Assembly (NCBI GenBank): GCA_946479205.1
Contig: CAMLFJ010000002.1
Location: 1 to 22,533, forward strand
Direction: 5' to 3'
DNA length: 22,533 bases
From: an uncultured bacterium
GTDB taxonomy: Bacteria > Methylomirabilota > Methylomirabilia > Rokubacteriales > CSP1-6
A model generated the notes under the pieces. The model had not been told where the DNA came from and did not search any database. It was given only the letters and a program-made list of their open reading frames with translations. This document shows, one piece after another, positions 14,787 to 21,970 of this stretch. Each line of letters opens with the position of its first letter. Position 1 is the first letter of the stretch. The translations under genes and the position numbers were made by a program.

Positions 14787-16430
14787 ATGGACGACGCGTC
14801 GGCTGACCGGGGCGCCGGCACGCTCGGTCGGCGCCGGTTCCTCGCCCTCGCCGCGGGAGCGGTCGCCGGCTCGGCGGCCCCCCGCCGGGCGGCGGCGCGG
14901 GAGCGGCCGGTCCGTGGCGGCGTGCTGAAGCAGATCGGCGTCGACCCGCCCACCTTCGACGTTCACGCCACCGCGTCCGACCAGACGCAGCTCGTTTCGT
15001 CCCTCGTGCGCCGCACCCTCTTCAAGATCGGGTGCGGGGCCCGCCACGCGCCGTCCGACTTCACGCTGGCGCCGGATCTCGCGCTCAGGGCCGTGACGTC
15101 CGCGGACGGCCGGACTCACATGATCACGCTGCGGCCGGGCGTCCGCTGGGAGTCGCGCCCCCCCGTCAACGGGCGCGAGCTGGTCGCCGCCGACGTGAAA
15201 TACTCGCTCGAGCGCGTCCTCCGAAAATCGCCCTACGCGGCGCTCCTGGGCCCGGTGGAGCGGATCGACGCGCTCGATCGGCGCACCGTGCGCGTCCACC
15301 TCGCGGATTCCTTCGGCCCGTTCGTCCAGAATCTGGCCGCGCCCTGGACCGCGATCCTGCCCCCGGAGGTGGAGGATCGGCTGGGCGACCTCAAGGCCGC
15401 CGAGTCCCTGGTCGGCTGCGGGCCGTTCGTGCTCGAGCGATACGAGCCCGGAGTGAAGGCGGTCTTCTCGCGCAATCCCACCTACCACGCTCGCGGCCTG
15501 CCCCACCTCGACAAGGTGGAGTGGCTGTTCATCAAGGACCGCGCCACCCGGCTCGCGCTCTTCCGCGCGGGGCAGGTGGACCTGCCGGACCACGACGCCC
15601 GCATCCCGCGCTCCGAGGTGGCCGCCCTGCGGGCCGCCAATCCCGCCTACCCGGTCGTGTCCTGGGACGGGCTGGCGGTTCGCTCGCTGGCCATGCGCAC
15701 CGACCGCCCGCCGTTCAACGACGTCCGGGTGCGCCGCGCGCTCAGCCTCGCGCTGGACCGGAGGACGTGGGTGGCCGAGCATCTCGTCGACGGCGACGGC
15801 GCGCAGGCACACGGCCCGGTGCCGGGCGCCATGCGCCCGTGGAGTCTGGCCGCGGGGCAGCTCGGCGAGGGCGCCCGGTATCTCGAGCACGATCCGGCGA
15901 TGGCCCGGACGCTCCTGGCCGAGGCCGGCTTTCTCGCGGGTCTCAAGGTCAAGTGCACGAGCTGGCCGGGCTACGGGCCCGAGTACGTCGACGACCTCGA
16001 GCGTCTCGCGGGCCATCTCCAGCGGGCGGGCGTGGAGCTGCAGATCGTCAACGAGGACTACGGGCAGTACATCCGCGGGTCCTTCCTCGGGAGGTTCGAC
16101 GAGGCGACCTGGGGGCCGTCCTCGATCTTCACCGACGTGGACGGATATCTTTCCGGCTCGTTCCGGACCGGCCAGGCCGCCAACCGCAGCCACGTCGCGG
16201 ACCCGCAGCTCGACGCGATGCTCGAGGCGCAGCGGCGCGTCGGATCGACGTCCTCGCGCAAGAGGATCGTCGACGAGATCCAGCGCCGCGCCGCCGCGCA
16301 GGTCTACTACGTGTATACGCCGTACGCCCGGAACGTCTCGTCGTGGGCCCCCCGGGTCCGGAATTACGGACCCAAGAACTCCTTCGATCGGGGCGCCCAG
16401 CTCGAGGTCGTCTGGCTCGACCCGGCCTGA
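14787..16430 (+). CDS. ABC transporter family-5 (DppA/OppA-like) solute-binding protein, Tat-exported
   Basis: A 547-aa periplasmic binding protein of the peptide/nickel family. The N-terminus has a twin-arginine signal, RRRFL at 15-19 followed by LALAAGAVAGSAAP, so it is likely exported folded. The mature part starts GGVLKQIGVDPPTFDVHAT, as usual in the family, and includes VAADVKYSLERVL, VRRALSLALDR and DVDGYLSGSFRTG. An AGAGAGG lies 12-18 bases upstream of the ATG at 14787. No permease or ATPase gene is next to it in the window, so it is an orphan here. Ligand unknown: peptides, opines, glycosides and others are all possible. The divergent hybrid kinase is a plausible partner. Confidence 0.9.
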   Translation: MDDASADRGAGTLGRRRFLALAAGAVAGSAAPRRAAARERPVRGGVLKQIGVDPPTFDVHATASDQTQLVSSLVRRTLFKIGCGARHAPSDFTLAPDLALRAVTSADGRTHMITLRPGVRWESRPPVNGRELVAADVKYSLERVLRKSPYAALLGPVERIDALDRRTVRVHLADSFGPFVQNLAAPWTAILPPEVEDRLGDLKAAESLVGCGPFVLERYEPGVKAVFSRNPTYHARGLPHLDKVEWLFIKDRATRLALFRAGQVDLPDHDARIPRSEVAALRAANPAYPVVSWDGLAVRSLAMRTDRPPFNDVRVRRALSLALDRRTWVAEHLVDGDGAQAHGPVPGAMRPWSLAAGQLGEGARYLEHDPAMARTLLAEAGFLAGLKVKCTSWPGYGPEYVDDLERLAGHLQRAGVELQIVNEDYGQYIRGSFLGRFDEATWGPSSIFTDVDGYLSGSFRTGQAANRSHVADPQLDAMLEAQRRVGSTSSRKRIVDEIQRRAAAQVYYVYTPYARNVSSWAPRVRNYGPKNSFDRGAQLEVVWLDPA

Positions 16431-16464
16431 GCGTCCCGCCAGGCCCGTTCCGCGCCTGACGGTT

Positions 16465-16486
16465 CCTGTAGGTCGTCCGTCACAGG
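16465..16486. repeat. Inverted repeat upstream of the sigma-54 promoter
   Basis: CCTGT (16465-16469) and ACAGG (16482-16486) flank 12 bases. The centre is about 150 bp upstream of the expected transcription start, where activators of sigma-54 promoters usually bind. The arms are only 5 bp, so this is weak. Confidence 0.25.
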
Positions 16487-16598
16487 TTGTAGACCCCCGG
16501 TGCGTCCGCAGAAACAGCACCCCGAGTAGACAAGCAGGAAGCCAGGTATTTCGGCCGTTTGCAGTCTGAATTCCAGGTCCGCCACGGGGTCCGGCGGC

Positions 16599-16614
16599 TG
16601 GCACCTGTCTTGCT
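16599..16614 (+). promoter_or_regulatory. Sigma-54 promoter of the minor-pilin cassette
   Basis: TGGCACCTGTCTTGCT matches the sigma-54 (RpoN) consensus TGGCAC-N5-TTGCW at every defined core base, with GG at 16600-16601 and GC at 16612-16613 and exactly 10 bases between. Transcription should start near 16625, 24 bases before the pilin start codon. Sigma-54 control through PilS/PilR is classic for type IV pilin genes. Confidence 0.8.
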
Positions 16615-16648
16615 CCTGTCTCTGGCCGGACACATGGAGGTCATGACA

Positions 16649-17095
16649 ATGCATGCGTTGAGCCGCTTGAAGTCTCGCCCCCGAGAGGCCGGGTTCACCC
16701 TGGCCGAGATCCTGGTGGCCTGCGCCATCATCTCGGTGGGGCTCGTCGCGGTCGCGACCGGCTTCGGCTTCGGCGTCGACGGTGTGGAGGCCGGCCGGCA
16801 GCAGAGCACCGCGGTGTTCCTCGCCGAGCAGCGCATCGAGCAGGCCAAGGACCTGGCCATGCGGCAGACGGGTCTGGTCCAGCTCACCGTGGCCAACCTG
16901 CCGGCCACCGAGGCCTACGGCACGATCGCGGGCGCGCCGCCCAGCTACCGGCGCACCACCACGATCACCACCAACCCGGGCGGCACCACCGGGGCCCGGG
17001 TTGACGTGGTCGTCTTCTACCGCCCGGTGACCGGCCGGGGCGTGCTCACCACCGAGCGGTCGGTGTCGCTGTCGATCTTCCTGGCGAATCGATGA
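16649..17095 (+). CDS. Type IV minor pilin/pseudopilin, PilV-like
   Basis: A 148-aa prepilin-like protein. A short basic leader (MHALSRLKSRPREAG) is followed by the cleavage and N-methylation site G|FTLAE, with Glu at +5, and a hydrophobic helix (LVACAIISVGLVAVATGF), the class III signal processed by PilD. The rest is a short beta-rich globular part. The start is ATG 16649: GGAGGT sits at 16636-16641 and the sigma-54 start site near 16625 rules out an earlier one. PilV-like rather than PilA because two more pilin-like genes, PilW- and PilX-like, follow directly. The stop overlaps an alternative ATG of the next gene (ATGA). It would act in pilus priming or in a type II secretion pseudopilus. 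Confidence 0.87.
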   Translation: MHALSRLKSRPREAGFTLAEILVACAIISVGLVAVATGFGFGVDGVEAGRQQSTAVFLAEQRIEQAKDLAMRQTGLVQLTVANLPATEAYGTIAGAPPSYRRTTTITTNPGGTTGARVDVVVFYRPVTGRGVLTTERSVSLSIFLANR

Positions 17096-17109
17096 GCCGA
17101 GGAGCCTCC

Positions 17110-17784
17110 ATGCACAGTCAGCGCGGTTTCACCCTCGCCGAGATGCTCGTGGTCTGCGCCATCGTCGGCCTCGTGATGGCGAGCCTGCTCGGCCTCGTGA
17201 TGCAGGGGCAGCAGGCGTACTGGTTCGGGACGACGCAGGTGGACGGGCAGCAGACCGTGCGCGTCGCGATGGAGCGCATGGCCAAGGAGATCCGCGAGGC
17301 CGGCTACGAGCCCCTGCCCGGCGAGACGGACCCCGCGGCCTGCCCGAACGCGACGAACTACCCCCTCTACACCGCCGGCGTCCCCTGCTACAAGTTCGTG
17401 CCGATCACGAGCCCGGCTGCGACCTCGCTCACGCTGCAGTACAACTGGGACGGGTCGACGTGCGCGGTTCCGTGCTCCCCCATCAATACCGCAGCCCTGG
17501 TCGCCGATCCGATGATCTGTCCGACGGCGGCCTGCCGGGGCGAGCAGATCACCTACGCCCTGTCGGCCGGGAACCTGACGCGCCAGGAGGTGGTGGTGGA
17601 CGCGACTCCCGTCGTCATCGCGACGGGCATCACCGCGCTCTCCTTCACGTATCGCGACGATACCGGGACCGTCACGGCGGCTCCGGAGCTCGTACGGACC
17701 GTCGAGATCTCGGTGACCGCCCAGACGGCGACCCGGGGCGCGTTCGTGACGATGGTGGATCGCGTCCGGCTGCGAAATCGATGA
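17110..17784 (+). CDS. Type IV minor pilin, PilW-like
   Basis: A 224-aa prepilin-like protein with a very short leader, MHSQRG|FTLAEMLVVCAIVG, Glu at +5. The start is ATG 17110 because GAGGAG lies at 17099-17104; an in-frame ATG at 17092 overlaps the previous stop but has no ribosome-binding site and would give a longer, less typical leader. The globular part carries eight cysteines between about residues 75 and 145 (for example PAAC, GVPC, STCAVPC, MIC, AAC), which suggests disulphide bonds. The C-terminus, RTVEISVTAQTA, is typical of PilW-type pseudopilins. It belongs to the sigma-54-driven cassette and is followed closely by the PilX-like gene. Confidence 0.85.
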   Translation: MHSQRGFTLAEMLVVCAIVGLVMASLLGLVMQGQQAYWFGTTQVDGQQTVRVAMERMAKEIREAGYEPLPGETDPAACPNATNYPLYTAGVPCYKFVPITSPAATSLTLQYNWDGSTCAVPCSPINTAALVADPMICPTAACRGEQITYALSAGNLTRQEVVVDATPVVIATGITALSFTYRDDTGTVTAAPELVRTVEISVTAQTATRGAFVTMVDRVRLRNR

Positions 17785-17813
17785 GCCAAGTCACACTGCG
17801 GAGGCCAGTACCG

Positions 17814-19304
17814 ATGAAGACGTGGCGTAACCTGCTCGGCAATGAGCGCGGGGTGGCCCTGCCCCTCGCGATGATCCTGCTCGTGGTCCTGACGATGCTC
17901 ACCCTCACCTTCATGTCCCTGGGGGCGGTGGAGCCCCAGATCTCGCGCAACCTGTCCGACGGGGCCCGGGCCCGGCAGCTCGCCGAGAGCGGCATCGAGT
18001 GGGGGTTCAATCAGCTCGCGGGCCGCGACTTCAACGACGTGGCCCTGCTGGGCAGCGGCACGACGACGGGCGGCGTCAACTGTGGAGCGGGTATCACGTG
18101 CAAGGTGCTGGTCATCGGCCAGGCGCTTCCGGGTCTGACCACTACCGCCGGGACATTCACGGTCGTCCTGCGGAACGATCTCAACACGCTCAACACGGAT
18201 CAGGCGCTGATCGGAAGCGGCAACACCCTCGACACGGCCGCCACGGTGGACAACAACAAGATCGTCATCCTGAAATCGACCGGCACCTTCAACGGGGCCA
18301 GCCGGACGATCACCGCGGTGGTCCAGCGCGGCAACCTGCCGATCAACGCGGCAGTCAGCCTGCCGGGCGTCCAGGGTGACACCTATACCCAGACGCCTCC
18401 GTGTGCGATCAGCGTGGGCTGCTACTGGGTTGACGGGCGTGACTGGAAGGACGTGGATACGTGGGCGCCCGCCACGACTCCCACCGGGATCGGGGCGCTC
18501 AAGTACGGCATGACCGCCGCCACCGCCGCAATCGAGACGGTTGCGGAGAGCGGCTTCGACACCCTGGCCAAGAGGGAATATCTCCACGGCTCCAATGACG
18601 GCAACGGGTACACGGCGGCAACCGACGGCACCGCCGTCACCGGAGCCGCCGGCAACGGCCGGAACACGATCGCCGACGACCCCACCCTCTCGTCGGCCAT
18701 GATCTCGAAGTTTCTGAGCAACCTGGCATCGAATCCCTCGACGCAGATCCTCAACAGCACCATGGCCTGCCAGTATCCCGCGGCGGGTGGTGCTCACGAC
18801 AAGCCGGAGGGGCTCCAGATGACGAGCACGGCCACGGCGAACATCGTGACCGTGACGAACAACTGCACGGGCGCCCCGCAGATCAACCAGACGGTCAACC
18901 TCGGCACCGCCGCCGCGCCCGCCATGCTCTACGTGAGGGGCGAATACGATCCGACCTCCCTCTTCCGCGGCCTCGCCGTGAGTGGCAGCAACCCCATCAC
19001 GGGCTATGGCATTCTCGTGGTCGAGGACTCGGATCTCGCCATGTTCCAGACCGGTAACTTCAGGTGGAACGGGATCGTGCTGGTGACGGGCCGCAACGTC
19101 TCGAGCGCGTTCCTCGACGCCAGCAATACGGAGATCCGGGGCGCCCTCATCACCAACGAAACCAACCCGTTGGAGGCGGCTGGGTACAACGAGTTCTTCG
19201 CGGGGACCAGCGGGAGCATGCGGATCCTGGCCAGCAAGGAGAACATCGACCGGGCGCTCATGGCCCTCTACAACATGCGGATCTCCGCGTACCGCGAGTA
19301 CTGA
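17814..19304 (+). CDS. PilX-like minor pilin-associated protein (large)
   Basis: A 496-aa protein whose N-terminus, NERGVALPLAMILLVVLTMLTLTF, is the PilX N-terminal helix type, followed by AESGIEWGFNQL as in other PilX proteins. It is far longer than the classic PilX of about 200 aa: a large, secreted, Thr/Asn/Gly-rich beta domain ends with a GILVVEDSDL / FRWNGIVLVTGRN / EIRGALIT pattern common in long PilX-like proteins of environmental bacteria. Six cysteines lie at separated positions. The start is ATG 17814 with GGAGG at 17800-17804; an in-frame ATG at 17781 overlaps the PilW-like stop but has no such site. The next gene starts one codon after its stop in the same frame. Confidence 0.85.
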   Translation: MKTWRNLLGNERGVALPLAMILLVVLTMLTLTFMSLGAVEPQISRNLSDGARARQLAESGIEWGFNQLAGRDFNDVALLGSGTTTGGVNCGAGITCKVLVIGQALPGLTTTAGTFTVVLRNDLNTLNTDQALIGSGNTLDTAATVDNNKIVILKSTGTFNGASRTITAVVQRGNLPINAAVSLPGVQGDTYTQTPPCAISVGCYWVDGRDWKDVDTWAPATTPTGIGALKYGMTAATAAIETVAESGFDTLAKREYLHGSNDGNGYTAATDGTAVTGAAGNGRNTIADDPTLSSAMISKFLSNLASNPSTQILNSTMACQYPAAGGAHDKPEGLQMTSTATANIVTVTNNCTGAPQINQTVNLGTAAAPAMLYVRGEYDPTSLFRGLAVSGSNPITGYGILVVEDSDLAMFQTGNFRWNGIVLVTGRNVSSAFLDASNTEIRGALITNETNPLEAAGYNEFFAGTSGSMRILASKENIDRALMALYNMRISAYREY

Positions 19305-19307
19305 GCG

Positions 19308-20042
19308 GTGCCCGTGCTTCTGGTCGCGGCGCTGCTCCTGGCGGCCTGCCAGCAGCCGCCCGCGCGCCAAGTCCCGGCAACGAGTGCCGTCTCCCCGGCA
19401 GAGCAGATGCTCACCGAGGGAGGCGCGCTCATGGCTCAGGGCAACTACGTCACCGCGGTGGAGAAGCTCCGCCAGGCTGCCGACCTCGAGCCCGGCAGCG
19501 TGGCGGTCCGCTTCGCCCTCGGCACCGCCTACTCGTTCCTCGAGAAGCGGCCGGAGGCCATCGCCCAGTTTCGCTGGGTGATGTCGAACGCTCGGATCGA
19601 ATCGACCGAGCGCGACGAGGCCCGCCGCTGGCTCATCCGCGCCGGGGCCCTGGTGGAGCCTTCGTCGGCGCCCGGGAAACCCGACACGGCCTCCAGTGAC
19701 ACCGCGGCCAAGAAGGTTGATCCAAGCGCGCAAGGCTCGATCTCCGGTCAGACCCGGTGGACGGGAGTCACTCCGGCCGAGCACAAGGTCCCGGTCAGGA
19801 TCGCGATCGTGGGGAGCGAGGACGCGACGCGCGAGTTGCGACAGAGGACGCAGGTCTATCTGGGCGAGCGCTTCGAGTTCAAGGACGTTCCGGAGGGCCA
19901 GTACCGACTCATCGGCACTTTCGCCGACAAGGTCCTCTGGGAACAGAGCGTCTCGGTCAAGGGTGGCAAGCAGACGGACGTCGCGCTGAGCCACGCCACG
20001 AGCTCGGTGCCCGCCAACACGTTCCCTCTGCCCGCGCACTAG
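19308..20042 (+). CDS. TPR lipoprotein with C-terminal beta domain
   Basis: A 244-aa outer- or inner-membrane lipoprotein. The signal is MPVLLVAALLLAAC with a lipobox LAA|C at C14, though it lacks the usual basic start. Residues about 32-100 form TPR-like helix pairs (GNYVTAVEKLRQAADLEPGS, YSFLEKRPEAIAQFRWVM). After a low-complexity Ser/Ala linker, residues about 140-230 look like a beta-sandwich of the carboxypeptidase-regulatory type (GSISGQTRW, FEFKDVPEGQYRLIGTF). The GTG start lies one codon after the PilX-like stop, in the same frame, so translation is surely coupled. It may be a PilF/PilW-type pilotin or a pilus assembly helper, by context only. Confidence 0.75.
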   Translation: MPVLLVAALLLAACQQPPARQVPATSAVSPAEQMLTEGGALMAQGNYVTAVEKLRQAADLEPGSVAVRFALGTAYSFLEKRPEAIAQFRWVMSNARIESTERDEARRWLIRAGALVEPSSAPGKPDTASSDTAAKKVDPSAQGSISGQTRWTGVTPAEHKVPVRIAIVGSEDATRELRQRTQVYLGERFEFKDVPEGQYRLIGTFADKVLWEQSVSVKGGKQTDVALSHATSSVPANTFPLPAH

Positions 20043-20050
20043 CCGCGGGC
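20030..20050. terminator. Hairpin at the convergent ends of the pilin cassette and the DoxX gene
   Basis: A perfect 7-bp stem (GCCCGCG at 20030-20036, CGCGGGC at 20044-20050) with a 7-nt loop that contains the lipoprotein stop codon. The minus-strand DoxX gene ends just after it. There is no T-run, so termination on both strands is only plausible. Confidence 0.4.
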
Positions 20051-20051
20051 G

Positions 20052-20429
20052 CTACCGCTTCAGGCTCAGGGCGCCCCCGCCGATCATGGCCGCCGCCAGG
20101 GTGGCCACCAGCAGCACCAGCACGTACTCGTAGCCGTCGTCGAAGGCCCAGAACCCTTTCTTCAGGTGCACGAACACGAGCGCGCCCAGCATGGCGGGCA
20201 CGTTCACCAGGGCCGCCCAGCGGGTATAGATCCCGAGCACGAGCAAGATCCCGCCCAGCCCGTGGGCCAGGATCAGGTACCACGTGGCGATCTCGGGGAA
20301 GGTGACTCCTGCCTTGACCTGGTAGGCGATCATGCCGGACGGGCCGAGGACGACCAGAGCGAGGTACGCGTGCATCACGTAGACGACACCCAGGATCAGC
20401 CGGAGCAGCAGTGCGCCGTAGGATGCCAT
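20052..20429 (-). CDS. DoxX family membrane protein
   Basis: A 125-aa protein with four hydrophobic helices and the DoxX pattern: an N-terminal LLLRLILGVVYVMHAYLAL, a central GLGGILLVLGIYTRWAALVNVPAMLGALV and a final helix. Family members are small membrane proteins linked to redox or thiosulphate chemistry, but most have no known function. The start is ATG 20429, preceded by AAGGAAGG a few bases upstream; the frame is open further upstream but without a better site. It lies 20 bases after the stop of the NlpI-like gene on the same strand and converges on the pilin cassette. Confidence 0.8.
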   Translation of the reverse strand: MASYGALLLRLILGVVYVMHAYLALVVLGPSGMIAYQVKAGVTFPEIATWYLILAHGLGGILLVLGIYTRWAALVNVPAMLGALVFVHLKKGFWAFDDGYEYVLVLLVATLAAAMIGGGALSLKR

Positions 20430-20449
20430 TGGACCTTCCTTTCGGGCTT

Positions 20450-20782
20450 TCAGGGTTTGGGACCCGCATTGCCCAGGCGCTTCAGCTCGGCCCGCGCGCC
20501 CGAATATTCGACGGCGCTGGTTGGTCCCGCCGCCACTGCCGTCTGAAACATTCCGACGGCCCTGTCCCATTGTCCGCGAATCGCGAGACCCTGGCCGATA
20601 TAGTCGTACGCCTCGCAAAGGAACTCGCGCGGCGCCTTCGGGTTCGTACGCGTCGCCGCCTCCAGCACCTGGTCGGGAGACGCCTCGCCGAGGCACATGG
20701 AGACCACGTGGCCCGGCCATTGTTCGAGGTCCGGGCCCGTCCCGAGCAACGAGAAGGAAAGGAGGAGCCCCCGGCTGGTCAA
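20450..20782 (-). CDS. Short TPR-type protein, NlpI-tail-like
   Basis: A protein of about 110 aa if it starts at the TTG at 20782, whose bases overlap the stop of the preceding gene (TTGA), giving a hydrophobic start MTSRGLLLSFSLLG. The alternative is ATG 20698. The body (REFLCEAYDYIGQGLAIRGQWDRAVGMFQTAVAAGPTSAVEYSGARAELKRLG) resembles the last TPR and tail of the NlpI lipoprotein family, where similar EYSAARAELKRL endings occur. There is no lipobox. Good amino-acid composition and coupling to the SGNH gene suggest it is real. Function unknown; the start is uncertain. Confidence 0.6.
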   Translation of the reverse strand: MTSRGLLLSFSLLGTGPDLEQWPGHVVSMCLGEASPDQVLEAATRTNPKAPREFLCEAYDYIGQGLAIRGQWDRAVGMFQTAVAAGPTSAVEYSGARAELKRLGNAGPKP

Positions 20783-21879
20783 GGCGCGACGAGCCCGCGC
20801 GCGACCACGCGCGCGGTGCAGGCCGTGCGGGTGTGCGTGCCGTCGATGAAGTCGCTCTCCGCGCACGGCACCGAGGCCGGATCGGACAGATCGTAGACGC
20901 CCGCGCGTGGGCCGGCCAGGGCGGCGAGGACGGTGCGGGTCCGCGCCAGGCCGGCCATCGCGCCGGCGTCGTGGCGGACGCTGTCCCACACGAGCGGATG
21001 ATAGGGAGGCAGGTAGGCGATGATCCGCACCCCGTGCGCCCGCATGTCCCGCCAGAGGGAATCCAGGCGCCGCGCGCGCTCGGCGTCCCAGGCGAACGCG
21101 CGGAGGTTCGCGTGGTGCTGCCGCACGAAGTCCAGCGCGTCGGCGCGCACCTCGTCCGGTCCCCGCGCCTCGTAGGCCGTCTCGTAGACGAGAGTGCCGT
21201 CCGCGCGCAGTGCCCGCCGGCCGTCGATCCGGCGCTCGTCGACGACCTGATCGGCGAGCGAGCGCACCAGCTCGGCGCCGCGCGGCTCGCGATCGAGGCG
21301 CAGGCGTCGCAGATCCCCGAGCGACCGTCGGAGCACCGAGAAGGACAGGAGATCCTTGAGCTGATACCAGCGGTAGAGCACCGCGTCCGCGTGGCGCCAG
21401 CCGCCCGCGCCCTCGGTCGTCTCCAGGAAGCGGGCCACCTCGTCGGCCCACACCAGCCACCGCACCTGAGGATGAGACGCGTTGAACTCCCAGTTGTCGA
21501 TCCCGAAGATCGCGACCTCCGGGACCTTGTCGCCGGCTTTCAGGGTCGACCACATCACGATGAAGTCCTCGACGGTGCCGCCGGAGAGCCCCGCGTTGTA
21601 GAACTCCCCGGGCGCCGCCCCCACCATGGCCGCGGAGATCGTCATGACGCGGCTCGAGCCGAACACGACGACCCGCGGGCGCGGGATCACGGCCAGCCGC
21701 GCCTTCTGGAACCGGCGCTCGTCGGTGTCGCGGTAGCCGAGCAACGCCTGGCCGGGCGCGAAGCCGGCGGCGGCCAGCTCGATGCGCGCCTCGTGGCGCG
21801 CCCGATCCCAGACCGCGAGGCCGTTGACCATCGCCACCAGGCCGAGAAGGAGCGCGACGACGACGACGAACGGCCGCAC
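20779..21879 (-). CDS. SGNH-hydrolase-like protein with N-terminal anchor
   Basis: A 366-aa protein. An N-terminal hydrophobic segment (residues 4-22) probably anchors or exports it. SGNH features are present: FGSSRVM (73-79) as block I with a serine pair, NAGLSGG (95-101) with Asn95, and a C-terminal DGTH (346-349) that fits the DxxH catalytic pair. Similar periplasmic proteins (AlgJ/AlgX/DltD-like) help to O-acylate cell-surface polymers, often next to an MBOAT acyltransferase gene; none is in the window. The start is GTG at 21879 with no clear Shine-Dalgarno; a later start is possible. Its stop overlaps the start of the NlpI-like gene. Confidence 0.75.
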   Translation of the reverse strand: MRPFVVVVALLLGLVAMVNGLAVWDRARHEARIELAAAGFAPGQALLGYRDTDERRFQKARLAVIPRPRVVVFGSSRVMTISAAMVGAAPGEFYNAGLSGGTVEDFIVMWSTLKAGDKVPEVAIFGIDNWEFNASHPQVRWLVWADEVARFLETTEGAGGWRHADAVLYRWYQLKDLLSFSVLRRSLGDLRRLRLDREPRGAELVRSLADQVVDERRIDGRRALRADGTLVYETAYEARGPDEVRADALDFVRQHHANLRAFAWDAERARRLDSLWRDMRAHGVRIIAYLPPYHPLVWDSVRHDAGAMAGLARTRTVLAALAGPRAGVYDLSDPASVPCAESDFIDGTHTRTACTARVVARGLVAP

Positions 21880-21970
21880 TAGAACTGGAAGGAGAGGAAC
21901 CTAGGTCGGTAGTTCATGCGTGAGACGGCGGATCAGCCGGAGCCGCATGGCCCCGCCCCTTTCCCGGCGC

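Noticed and set aside
14526..16604. Minus-strand open frame (692 codons) opposite the solute-binding protein gene
   Set aside because: Same reasons: composition typical of an antisense shadow. Its N-terminal part also crosses the promoter region of the pilin cassette and its C-terminal part overlaps the kinase gene.
16559..16648. Longer N-terminus for the PilV-like protein
   Set aside because: That part lies upstream of, or inside, the sigma-54 promoter and would give an overlong prepilin leader; GGAGGT points to ATG 16649.
17553..20039. Minus-strand open frame (828 codons) opposite the pilin cassette
   Set aside because: Low-complexity composition, no family, and the plus-strand genes with a sigma-54 promoter and prepilin signals explain this region.
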